From contig JBBQGV010000019.1 of assembly GCA_038323375.1 (NCBI GenBank), positions 1-64,000 on the forward strand: a stretch of 64,000 bases of DNA, given 5' to 3'. The translations under genes and the position numbers were made by a program. The DNA comes from JABWAJ01 sp038323375 (GTDB taxonomy: Bacteria; Bacteroidota; Bacteroidia; Chitinophagales; Saprospiraceae). Below the pieces are notes generated by a model that searched no databases, had not been told where the DNA came from, and saw only the letters and a list, made by a program, of their open reading frames with translations. Positions 32,314-40,081 of this stretch are shown one piece after another. How positions within the stretch are numbered: the first letter of the stretch is position 1; the number at the start of each line of letters is the position of its first letter.

Positions 32314-32535
32314 ACACAGAGCATTTCGCATGGTTTTTCGTGCCATAGGCACGCAATGCCGGTAGGCACAGAGCATTTCGCATGGTTTTTCGTGCCATAG
32401 GCACGCAATGCCGGTAGGCACAGAGCATTTCGCATGGTTTTTCGTGCCATAGACACGCAATGCCGGTAGACACAGAGCATTTCGCATGGTTTTTCGTGCC
32501 CTAGACACGCAATGCCGGTAGACACGCAATGCTGG
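32313..32535 (+). repeat. Tandem array, four 52-bp units plus a partial fifth
   Basis: The unit begins CACAGAGCATTTCGCATGG and ends CACGCAATGCCGGTAG. Starts at 32315, 32367, 32419 and 32471 give an exact 52-base period, with only a few base changes. Each unit contains the inverted repeat GTGCC-ATA-GGCAC. There are no spacers between units, so it is not a CRISPR. It lies between the lipoprotein stop codon and nadD. Minus-strand open frames through it are by-products of the periodicity. Confidence 0.9.
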
Positions 32536-32590
32536 TGCCAACATGGCATATTTACGGCACGAAAACATACAATTCAATGCTTTTTCCAAT

Positions 32591-33175
32591 ATGAATTCAA
32601 AAATTGGCCTGTTTTTCGGTTCTTTTAATCCGGTGCATACCGGGCACATGGTCATTGCCAATTTCATGGCCACCCAAACCGACCTGAAAGAAGTGTGGAT
32701 GATTGTATCGCCGCACAATCCGCTCAAGCCCAAGCAAAGCTTAGCCCGCGACCGCGACCGCCTGCATCTCGTGCGCTTAGCCATTGGCGACAATACGTTG
32801 TTGAAGGCTTCCGATATTGAATTCAACCTGCCGCAGCCGTCCTACACGATTGACACCCTCGCCCACCTGCGCGACAAATACCCGGATAAATCCTTCGCGC
32901 TCATTATGGGCAGCGATGCGCTGGAAACGCTTCCAAAGTGGAAAAATTACGAACTGATCCTGCGCGATTACGACCTTTATGTCTATCGCCGGCCCTCTTT
33001 TGAGGCGGGCGCACTGGAAGATCATCCAAGGGTACATTTTTTTGATGCGCCGTTGATGCAGATTTCCGCCAGTTATATCCGACAATGTATTCAAACCAGT
33101 AAATCCGTGCAGTACTTAGTCCCCGACGCTGTCTTTGAATACTTAGGCGCATCTGCCATGTACCGAAAAACATAA
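32591..33175 (+). CDS. nadD: Nicotinate-nucleotide adenylyltransferase
   Basis: Adenylates nicotinate mononucleotide to deamido-NAD, the penultimate step of NAD synthesis. The ATG at 32591 gives 194 residues and starts directly at the fold (MNSKIGLFFGSFNPVHTGHM). The nucleotidyltransferase HxGH is H16-T-G-H19, and ISASYIRQ is the ISSTxIR-type motif. An upstream ATG at 32543 is in frame but adds a non-conserved leader running out of the tandem repeat. It is followed by a terminator hairpin. Confidence 0.95.
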   Translation: MNSKIGLFFGSFNPVHTGHMVIANFMATQTDLKEVWMIVSPHNPLKPKQSLARDRDRLHLVRLAIGDNTLLKASDIEFNLPQPSYTIDTLAHLRDKYPDKSFALIMGSDALETLPKWKNYELILRDYDLYVYRRPSFEAGALEDHPRVHFFDAPLMQISASYIRQCIQTSKSVQYLVPDAVFEYLGASAMYRKT

Positions 33176-33207
33176 GGCCTCTCCCCGGTGTAATCCGAAG
33201 AGAGGCC
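33174..33207 (+). terminator. Hairpin terminator after nadD
   Basis: AAGGCCTCT pairs with AGAGGCC around an 18-base loop, followed by CCCTTGTT. It begins at the nadD stop codon. The rest of 33208-33510 shows no gene. Confidence 0.6.
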
Positions 33208-33513
33208 CCTTGTTAAAATCAACGTTTTTCAACTGTTGGAGACTGTAATTGTCTCTACCCCCTTTTGCGCATTGTTTTTCTAAACGATTGTGTGAATAAC
33301 CCTGTTCTTTAACATAGGGATGGCCTTTTTAAAAAATAATCAGGCCGCGTGAAATTATAACCAAATTTCAGGGTTCTGCCGTTTTCTTGTAAAAAGCTAC
33401 CGTTCCCTGAAAATGATGACACAAAATTAGACGCGTTATGTTGTAAAAAAATACCCTGTTTATGGTATATTTTGATAAAAACGCGTTCATTTTCAGGCAA
33501 GCAGCATCAATCT

Positions 33514-33544
33514 TTGAGTGGAAGCAAATTTCCACCTAACTTTG
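33514..33544 (+). promoter_or_regulatory. Probable promoter of the LamG protein gene
   Basis: TTG (33514-33516), a 20-base spacer and TAACTTTG (33537-33544), 19 bases before ATG 33564. Confidence 0.55.
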
Positions 33545-33563
33545 GAAGGTATAACTACGAACT

Positions 33564-34382
33564 ATGCGCCATTACAACATCATCGCCCTGACCCTGCTTG
33601 CAGGCATCGTATTCGGTTTTCCGAAACCGTCTGGTTCATCGGATGACGGCCTGATCGCCTATTATTCATTCAATGAGTGCGACGCCCGCGACGACAGCGG
33701 CAATGGATCAGATGGGGTGCTGTTTGGCGGGGTGCAGTGCTGGTGCGGCATTGAAGACGACGGACTTTTGTTTGACGGCGTGAACGACTACCTTGAATTC
33801 CAGGGCCCGGTGAACAACTATTTCACCATCACCGATTTCACCATCAGTTTTTATTTTAAACCGGAACAACAGGGCGTTTTCAATCAAAGCATGCTGGGCA
33901 AGCGCCAGAAATGCGATGAGTACCAAATGTTCGACCTGATGCTGGACGCAGGTGCCCGGGAAGTAGAGACGAAAGTGCACGAAACACCGGAAAAATTTTT
34001 CGGTGGTATCTCGCCTACTTACGAAAGCAACGGCTGGCAGCATTTTGCTTTAGTTCGGGAAGGTTTTCGCGCCACAACGTTCATCAACGGCCAGCCCAAA
34101 CACGTTGGGTATCGCTGTAGCGGCGTAGACATTGACAATGAAGCCTTGCTGGCTTTTTCCAACAGCCCCTGTCTGCGTTCCGGCAGATCCCAGCGGTTTA
34201 AGGGCGTGCTGGATGAACTGCGCATTTACGACCGCGCCCTTACCAACGAAGAAGTAGCTGATCTCTACGCCCGCTATCCCATTGAAAATGCAGCGCAGGA
34301 TTGCTTTACCGACGCGCCGCAAAAACCCGAAAAGGGATTCCCGCATCCGCAGGAAACCAATTACCTTTGCACTTTGAATTAA
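33564..34382 (+). CDS. Secreted LamG (concanavalin A-like) domain protein
   Basis: A 272-residue exported protein with an N-terminal signal (MRHYNIIALTLLAGIVFGF). One LamG/laminin-G-3-type jelly roll follows: GLIAYYSFNECDARDDSGNG, LLFDGVNDYLEF, ITDFTISFYFKP, GWQHFALVREG and LDELRIYDRALTNEEV. Such domains usually bind carbohydrate or protein ligands. There is no T9SS sorting domain, so it may stay in the periplasm or be exported another way. It is a paralogue of the LamG part of 34818-36047; ybaB lies between them. Confidence 0.88.
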   Translation: MRHYNIIALTLLAGIVFGFPKPSGSSDDGLIAYYSFNECDARDDSGNGSDGVLFGGVQCWCGIEDDGLLFDGVNDYLEFQGPVNNYFTITDFTISFYFKPEQQGVFNQSMLGKRQKCDEYQMFDLMLDAGAREVETKVHETPEKFFGGISPTYESNGWQHFALVREGFRATTFINGQPKHVGYRCSGVDIDNEALLAFSNSPCLRSGRSQRFKGVLDELRIYDRALTNEEVADLYARYPIENAAQDCFTDAPQKPEKGFPHPQETNYLCTLN

Positions 34383-34393
34383 AACCATCACCT

Positions 34394-34705
34394 ATGTTTG
34401 GAGATATGTTTGGTCAGGTAGAGGAACAGCAAAAGGCCATGCGCCAGCAATTGGCAACCATCATGGTAGAAGCCGAAGCGGGCGACGGCGCTGTAAAGGT
34501 CGTTGCGAACGCCAATCGCGAAATTCTCAACATTACTTTTGACAAAACACTGCTCGACTGGAACGACATCGAACAGGTGGAGGATCTCGTCACTGTTGCG
34601 GTCAACCGCGTCCTTGAATTAGCCGCGCAAAAAGAAGCAGCAGAAGCCCAAAACCTCCTTAAACACATGCTGCCGCCCGGCTTTGAAGGGATGCTCGGAC
34701 AGTAA
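34394..34705 (+). CDS. YbaB/EbfC family nucleoid-associated protein
   Basis: A small cytoplasmic DNA-binding protein, 103 residues, starting at ATG 34394 (MFGDMFGQVEEQQKAMRQQL). The dimerising coiled-coil N-terminus and the central GDGAVKVVANANREILNITF are typical of YbaB/EbfC. The last part is helical, ending LPPGFEGMLGQ. The Bacteroidota form lacks the long Gly/Met-rich tail. It starts 12 bases after the LamG gene and is likely on the same transcript, although the functions are unrelated. The family is thought to shape the nucleoid and influence expression; recombination-linked roles are known where it neighbours recR, which is not the case here. Confidence 0.88.
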   Translation: MFGDMFGQVEEQQKAMRQQLATIMVEAEAGDGAVKVVANANREILNITFDKTLLDWNDIEQVEDLVTVAVNRVLELAAQKEAAEAQNLLKHMLPPGFEGMLGQ

Positions 34706-34817
34706 GGGCATACTCAAGGAACGTGCCTTAAAGGATACTATTCCTACCCAAACGGCGTTTAACGTTATGTTTTCTTCCGTCAAAATTTGTCGTGTTATTG
34801 ATCCAATAATCTTCACA

Positions 34818-36047
34818 ATGAGATATTTAGCGTTCTTTTTTCTTTTAGTTTTTGGACAGGTTGTCACTGCTCAAACCACTGTTGGCTTAGCTGCTTACTA
34901 TACTTTTGATAACAATACCGGTGATGCTACCGGAAATTCAGCCAATACCGGCACCATCATCGGTGCCCCGAATTATCCCTGCGGCGTGGTGGATGCGTCC
35001 CTTCGGCTCGATGGTGCAGACGACCGCGTTGTTTTCCTCGGAAATAGCAATGTGAATAGCGAATTCAACTCAGAAGACATCACCATCAGTTTTTACATGA
35101 ACCCGATTGGCAATGCCGGCACCCAGCATATCCTGTCCAAACGCAGCGATAATTGCGACGACAATGGTTATTTTTACATCCGGTATGCACCTGTCGGGCG
35201 AACCATCAACTGCTATTTTGGTGAAACGGCCATCAAAAATGTGTCGCTTGTACACCAGTTTACCAATACCGCTTGCTGGCAATTGGTGACCGTCGTGCGC
35301 GAAGGGCTCCGGATGAAACTATACGTAAATGGCCGCTTCATTCAAAGCCTGACCACCACCAGCCGGATCAATATCCTGAACACGGGGATGCTAACCGTCG
35401 GCGGGGGCACTTGCCTGACCGGAAGCGACGTCCCTTATCACGGGCTTATTGACGAATTACGCATTTATAACCGTGCCCTGAAAGATAGCGAGATCCGGGA
35501 TCTGCACTTTTCCCCGGACATGATCATCAATCGGGATACCACCATTTACCTCGGAAGTTCCATTGATATAGAACTGACCCCCAACTGTGCCACTTCCTAT
35601 TTGTGGTCGCCTTCGGGCGATGTGGCGGCACCCACATCCGGCGAAACCCGTATTTCCCCTACCACCGCCGGCGAGTTTACTTATTTGCTCCAGATGAACG
35701 ACAACATTGCCTCCTGTATCGCTACAGATAGCCTGCGCCTGCGGGTTGTGGATCCGAACGAGCTGGACTGCCGAACCGTCTTTTTGCCGAAAGCCTTCAC
35801 CCCCAATGGCGACAATCTCAATGAAACGTACGGCATCAGCAATCCTTTTGCCATCCAGCAATTGGTTGCTTTTGAAATCTATGACCGCTGGGGCGGCCGG
35901 GTTTTTTACACGGAAGACCCATTCCTACAGTGGGATGGCTCGGTTGGCGGACAACCGGTGAATCCCGGCGTTTTTCTTTATCGGGTGCGTTGGTTGTGCA
36001 ATGACATTGAGCGGTTAGATGCGGGGAGTTTGACGGTTTTGCGGTGA
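34818..36047 (+). CDS. LamG domain protein with gliding-motility (T9SS type B) C-terminal domain
   Basis: A 409-residue secreted protein; ATG 34818 gives the signal MRYLAFFFLLVFGQVVTAQ. Residues about 20-235 are a LamG jelly roll (AAYYTFDNNTGDATGNSANT ... LIDELRIYNRALKDSEI). A short Ig-like or SprB-like strand region follows. The end is a CHU_C / type B sorting domain: FLPKAFTPNGDNLNETYGI, FEIYDRWGGRVF, WDGSVGGQPVNPGVFLYRV. Type B cargo normally becomes attached at the cell surface or is released by the T9SS. In-frame codons upstream to 34683 have no signal and are rejected. Confidence 0.9.
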   Translation: MRYLAFFFLLVFGQVVTAQTTVGLAAYYTFDNNTGDATGNSANTGTIIGAPNYPCGVVDASLRLDGADDRVVFLGNSNVNSEFNSEDITISFYMNPIGNAGTQHILSKRSDNCDDNGYFYIRYAPVGRTINCYFGETAIKNVSLVHQFTNTACWQLVTVVREGLRMKLYVNGRFIQSLTTTSRINILNTGMLTVGGGTCLTGSDVPYHGLIDELRIYNRALKDSEIRDLHFSPDMIINRDTTIYLGSSIDIELTPNCATSYLWSPSGDVAAPTSGETRISPTTAGEFTYLLQMNDNIASCIATDSLRLRVVDPNELDCRTVFLPKAFTPNGDNLNETYGISNPFAIQQLVAFEIYDRWGGRVFYTEDPFLQWDGSVGGQPVNPGVFLYRVRWLCNDIERLDAGSLTVLR

Positions 36048-36062
36048 GTTGAAAAAAAAGAA

Positions 36063-36093
36063 CCAGGATCGCATCGGAGAGAAACGATCCTGG
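36063..36093. terminator. Hairpin between the type B cargo gene and the DUF423 gene
   Basis: CCAGGATCG and CGATCCTGG pair perfectly over 9 bases with a 13-base loop, preceded by an A-run. It lies between convergent genes; no strong U-run on either side. Confidence 0.45.
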
Positions 36094-36219
36094 CGAAGAA
36101 AGCGACTTTAGAATGCAGGAAAGATTAGCATGGTAAATGAAGATGACAGCAAAAAATTTCCATGCCGCAAATATGCTGCAACCATATAAACTAAAAATTA
36201 AAACAAGATTAATTACACA

Positions 36220-36633
36220 TTAACCTTCTTCGCCAATTTCGGTATTTTGTTTTTCCGGAAAAGCGGCCCAGGCTAATGTCCCCCAGCCGCAGATAAACAA
36301 AAGGCCCCCAATTGGCGTGACCGGCCCGAGCCAGTTTACCGGAAATCCGATCCATTCGCGCAGAGCCAGCGCATAAAGGGAACCAGAAAAGAGAACAATC
36401 CCGCCGAGGAATAGCCACCCGCTGATGTTAACCCAACGCTGCGGTAATACATAAGCAACTAAAGCAGTAATAATCAGTGCAAATGCATGGTAAAACTGAT
36501 AGGTAACGCCCGTACGAAACACCTCTAAGCGTTCAACCACTAAAGTTTCTGCTAACCCATGAGCAGCAAATGCGCCAAGCGCTACTGCCGCCAGCGCGGC
36601 AATACAACCGGCAATAAAAAAGAATCTGTTCAT
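36220..36633 (-). CDS. DUF423 family inner-membrane protein
   Basis: A 137-residue protein with four membrane helices, of the DUF423 (YgdD-like) family. The N-terminal FFIAGCIAALAAVALGAFAAHGL and the central YQFYHAFALIITAL with conserved His residues are family marks, as is GPVTPIGGLLFICGW. The function is not known. It is encoded alone and convergent to the LamG gene. Confidence 0.9.
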   Translation of the reverse strand: MNRFFFIAGCIAALAAVALGAFAAHGLAETLVVERLEVFRTGVTYQFYHAFALIITALVAYVLPQRWVNISGWLFLGGIVLFSGSLYALALREWIGFPVNWLGPVTPIGGLLFICGWGTLAWAAFPEKQNTEIGEEG

Positions 36634-36750
36634 GTAGTCGTCATTTTATGGTGTTCCTGTTTTGTTCGTGCTTTACCTTCGCAAATTTATACTACTATCT
36701 GAAAACAAAGATCATCAGACGTCATAATGGCGTCACAAATATAAAAAGCT

Positions 36751-39360
36751 TTGATCCGCAGTCGTCACCTCAGAATCGGAATAACGTTATTGTGCATTGG
36801 CTTAATGTTCTACGCCTGGCATTATTTTTTTCGCCTGCCCTTAGTTGGCATCCATCCGATGGAAGCAGTGTCGCCTCCCGTGGCGGCGGTGCTGGCGCTG
36901 CCGTCGGATCAGGAGTTGCAAAGTACTGAAAATCCGTTGCTCTCCATCGCTGCCAGTTCAAATACCTGGAAAAAAGAGGTGACGACCGCAATGGACTTCA
37001 TCCGCAAAGCAGGCTTGAACGACCGCAAACGCCCAACGGTCTGGGTGCTTTTTCAGCAAACGGGTCCGGATGTTTTCATTCCCGGATTCGTTGTTGATAC
37101 GCGCGGCAAAAGTAACAAGGTTGCTGCTTTATTAAAACAATCCGGTGGCCAATGGAATGAATCCCGTTATCAGGGCGTGCCTATTTACCATATCTCGGCT
37201 GACGGAGGCGAGCCCATATCGGTTGCTCAATACCGCAACCTGCTGTTGTTGAGCAGCTTGCCGATCGTGGTAGAATCTGCCATCTCGCAACTCACCCGAC
37301 CTTCGGGCAATCTTTTCAAAAACGCAGCTTTCCGCCGGCTGGGGCTGCCCCAATTTTCCGGTAAAAGTTTAGGCACGGCGTACATCAATGTATCCAACCT
37401 CGGCGACATCGGACATGCATTTTCGGTGCAGGAAGCTTTTTTGCCCCCTGGTGCCACAACCGACTGGCAGTGGATCCGACTGGAAGCGACGCGCAGCGAA
37501 ACCGGGGCGCGATTGGTGGGAACGATGGCAACTGCATCGGGCAATGCGCTGGCGATTGCGCTGCCGGGGCAATCCAAACAACGCGACAACGGGGACTGGC
37601 ACGCGCTAGTGCCCGACAACGCAGCCCTCTTGTTTCAAACCCGTCTGTCCAAGCCCGGGGCATTTTTTCGGGCGTTCGACTTTCCCGGGAACGATCGTTT
37701 CCGGCGGTATCTGCAACCTTGGATCGGCCCGGAAGCCATCTTTGTTACCTTAGAAGCCAGCAGTGCCAACACGCCCCCCGAACAACTTTGGGTGATTCGA
37801 AGCAGCAACGAACAAAAAGCCCTGTCGAAATTGAGCGAATGGGCCAACGAAGAGGGGCTCCTCAAAACATACGACTATCAGGCTTTTACGATTGCCCAGT
37901 TACTCACGGAATCTTTGCCGGCAGGCTGGAGCAAAACCCGGCGCCTGCGCAATCCCTGTTACGTCACGGTGGGCGATTATGTCGTATTGGCCTCGTCGCC
38001 CGCAGCCATGGAACGCTGGATTGACCACTACACGGTGGGCAAAACGCTGGCACAGTCGGCCACTTTTCAGCAGCTTTGGGGCAACAGCAACCGCCCGGCC
38101 AATGGTTTTTTTTATGTCAACATGACGGCCCTCGGCCTGAGTTACAGCGCTGACGATGCCTTGTCGAAAGCAAGCCGCCAGATTGGCCTGCTTGGCCTTT
38201 CGGTGATGGCGAACGGCAGCACCTTCGACATCAGCGGGTTCAGCCTTCCCGATACAGCGCAGCTTGCAACGGGCGCTTTGGTTTGGAAAACAAAGTTGCC
38301 GGATCTTGCCAAAACGGCACCGGCCATCGTCGAAACCGGAGACCCCGACCGCTACGCCATTGCCGTACAGGACGTTCGCAACCAACTCTGCCTGCTGAAT
38401 CGCAATGGCGACATGCTGTGGAACAGTAAATTGGACGGCTCGGTGCTGGGGCAAATTCAATCGGTGGATTGGTATGGCGACCACCGGCGGCAACTGCTCC
38501 TGAATACGCCCAAACGCATTTACCTGATTAATATCGCCGATGGTAAAACGGAAGCCAATTTTCCGCTGACCCTGCAATCACCAGCCATCAACGGCATGCT
38601 GGCGGTTGACTTCGAAAAAAATGGCGCCTATTCGGTCTTTGTAGTCTGCGAAAATGGAAATATCTACGGTTTCGACCGGAGCGGCCTGCCTTTGGAGGGC
38701 TGGAATCCGTTATCCGGTGCCGGAAAAGTCCGCTTCCCCTTGTCGCATTTTCAACACGATCACAAGGACTTCCTCGTGGCTTTAAATGAAAAAGGTCAAT
38801 TGCTGGTCTTCAAAAAAGACGGGGCGTTCCGTTTTCCGCCTTTAGAAACCCAGGGGGCGTTTCGTTCGCCGCCCGGCTTCCAAAACACGCCGGCTCAACT
38901 GCGCATTGCCGCAACAGACGCAGGCGGAATTTGCCATATTGTCAATTCGGAAGGTGCCAGTTTCCGCCTTCGGTTGCCGGTTGGGCGCAACGAACAGGTT
39001 GCTTTCGCTTTTGGCGACATCAGCGGCGACAACCGCTACGATTACGCCGTATCGAGCGATAGTTTGCTTGCCGTTTATGCTTATAAGGATCAGGAGCTTC
39101 AATTGGCTTTCAAAGTTCCCCTGACGAATGTGCCCGATTCTCTGTTTATGACCCCCATGCCAGGACTGGAGAAGGCCGCGCTGGGCATGCTCAACCGGAA
39201 AAACCGCGAATTGATGCTGCTGTTGCCCGATGGCCGGATGCACCCGGATTTTCCACTTTCCGGCGCTTCCGCTTTTACAGTATGCGACCTTTTCGAAAAT
39301 CGCCGGCGCATGGTGGTGGTCGCCAATGAAGACTATATTTATGCCTACCGGATCCGCTGA
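36751..39360 (+). CDS. DUF3352-like / beta-propeller membrane-anchored protein, 869 residues
   Basis: A large protein with one N-terminal membrane helix (LRIGITLLCIGLMFYAWHYF) and a long outward part. Residues about 35-500 resemble the DUF3352 type of extracytoplasmic protein (PVAAVLALPSDQEL, LVPDNAALLFQTRLSKPGAF, VGDYVVLASSPAAMERWI). Residues about 520-869 carry repeated LWNSKLDGSVLGQIQSVDWY-, VFVVCENGNIYGFDRSG- and FGDISGDNRYDYAV-type blades, that is, a PQQ/FG-GAP-like propeller. The start is uncertain: TTG 36751 opens the frame and no ATG precedes the helix. Ligand and role are unknown. The DUF3352 assignment is from general pattern only. Confidence 0.75.
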   Translation: MIRSRHLRIGITLLCIGLMFYAWHYFFRLPLVGIHPMEAVSPPVAAVLALPSDQELQSTENPLLSIAASSNTWKKEVTTAMDFIRKAGLNDRKRPTVWVLFQQTGPDVFIPGFVVDTRGKSNKVAALLKQSGGQWNESRYQGVPIYHISADGGEPISVAQYRNLLLLSSLPIVVESAISQLTRPSGNLFKNAAFRRLGLPQFSGKSLGTAYINVSNLGDIGHAFSVQEAFLPPGATTDWQWIRLEATRSETGARLVGTMATASGNALAIALPGQSKQRDNGDWHALVPDNAALLFQTRLSKPGAFFRAFDFPGNDRFRRYLQPWIGPEAIFVTLEASSANTPPEQLWVIRSSNEQKALSKLSEWANEEGLLKTYDYQAFTIAQLLTESLPAGWSKTRRLRNPCYVTVGDYVVLASSPAAMERWIDHYTVGKTLAQSATFQQLWGNSNRPANGFFYVNMTALGLSYSADDALSKASRQIGLLGLSVMANGSTFDISGFSLPDTAQLATGALVWKTKLPDLAKTAPAIVETGDPDRYAIAVQDVRNQLCLLNRNGDMLWNSKLDGSVLGQIQSVDWYGDHRRQLLLNTPKRIYLINIADGKTEANFPLTLQSPAINGMLAVDFEKNGAYSVFVVCENGNIYGFDRSGLPLEGWNPLSGAGKVRFPLSHFQHDHKDFLVALNEKGQLLVFKKDGAFRFPPLETQGAFRSPPGFQNTPAQLRIAATDAGGICHIVNSEGASFRLRLPVGRNEQVAFAFGDISGDNRYDYAVSSDSLLAVYAYKDQELQLAFKVPLTNVPDSLFMTPMPGLEKAALGMLNRKNRELMLLLPDGRMHPDFPLSGASAFTVCDLFENRRRMVVVANEDYIYAYRIR

Positions 39361-39471
39361 CGGCTGCTTCGGCAGGGTCATTCCGACATGAAAAAGCAAT
39401 CTTTAGAACAGGTTCAAATGATAATAATTTGTTAAAATTTATTGAAAATCAAAAAAGTATAGAAATCGTCT

Positions 39472-39479
39472 TACCTTTG
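39472..39479 (+). promoter_or_regulatory. -7 box of the cold-shock gene
   Basis: TACCTTTG fits TAnnTTTG; the leader to ATG 39518 would be about 30-35 bases. The closest TTG upstream (39442) is too far for a normal -33 box. Confidence 0.45.
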
Positions 39480-39517
39480 TCGTGGCAAATTGCCGTATCA
39501 CCAATTTTTACTTTTTA

Positions 39518-39709
39518 ATGAATACTGGAACCATCAAGTTCTTCAACGAAGCGAAAGGCTTTGGCTTTGTTGTTGACAATTCTTCTAAGGAAGAAATCTT
39601 TGTACATGCCTCGGGTTTGATTGATAACGTTCGCGAAGGCGATGTAGTTACGTTCAACACAGAACGCGGCAAAAAAGGAATGAATGCAATTGATGTCAAA
39701 CTTGCGTAA
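39518..39709 (+). CDS. Cold-shock domain protein
   Basis: A 63-residue single-domain nucleic-acid chaperone starting at ATG 39518 (MNTGTIKFFNEAKGFGFV). RNP1 KGFGFV is at residues 13-18 and RNP2 IFVHAS at 27-32. It binds single-stranded RNA or DNA and helps RNA stay unfolded. It has its own promoter box and a strong terminator, so it is a single-gene unit. Confidence 0.95.
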   Translation: MNTGTIKFFNEAKGFGFVVDNSSKEEIFVHASGLIDNVREGDVVTFNTERGKKGMNAIDVKLA

Positions 39710-39740
39710 GCAATTTTGATCTAAAGTTGATAAAATTCTT

Positions 39741-39773
39741 AACCCCCGGTGGTAATCACCGGGGGTTTTTTTA
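39741..39773 (+). terminator. Rho-independent terminator of the cold-shock gene
   Basis: AACCCCCGGTG and CACCGGGGGTT form a perfect stem with loop GTAAT-like bases, followed by TTTTTTTA. Textbook intrinsic terminator. Confidence 0.9.
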
Positions 39774-39872
39774 TGCCTGGAATGACCGGGGGACTTGGAA
39801 ACCACCCGGTCATTTTACTTTTGCAACTCAAAACGTCAATGTAGATCTAATGTTAAATTTCCCTACCTCCTC

Positions 39873-39903
39873 TTGCCTCGCATCATAAAAATCCCTATAC
39901 TTG
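39873..39903 (+). promoter_or_regulatory. Possible promoter of the broken T9SS cargo gene
   Basis: TTG (39873-39875), a 20-base spacer and TATACTTG (39896-39903), one base off the -7 consensus. The leader to 40082 would be about 175 bases. No gene is seen in 39774-40080. Confidence 0.4.
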
Positions 39904-40081
39904 CAAAACGAATCAATACTACCCACGATTCAACATGTCGAACTACCCTTCGGCTGATTTAGATTTAGCATAAAAACATCAATGCCAGACTCATCTGATT
40001 CCCACATCAGCATAGTCTATACCAATATTTAAGGTCTAATACCTATTCACTTTATTCTATAACCACTTAAAAGTGAAATCT

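Noticed and set aside
32313..32535. CRISPR array
   Set aside because: Units are directly adjacent with no unique spacers, the period is too regular, and there are no cas genes.
32096..32826. Minus-strand open frames with repeated YRHC/ARKTMRNALCLPAL-type units
   Set aside because: They are translations of the 52-bp tandem array run into the antisense of nadD and of the lipoprotein gene; the period and the lack of any signal or motif show they are artefacts.
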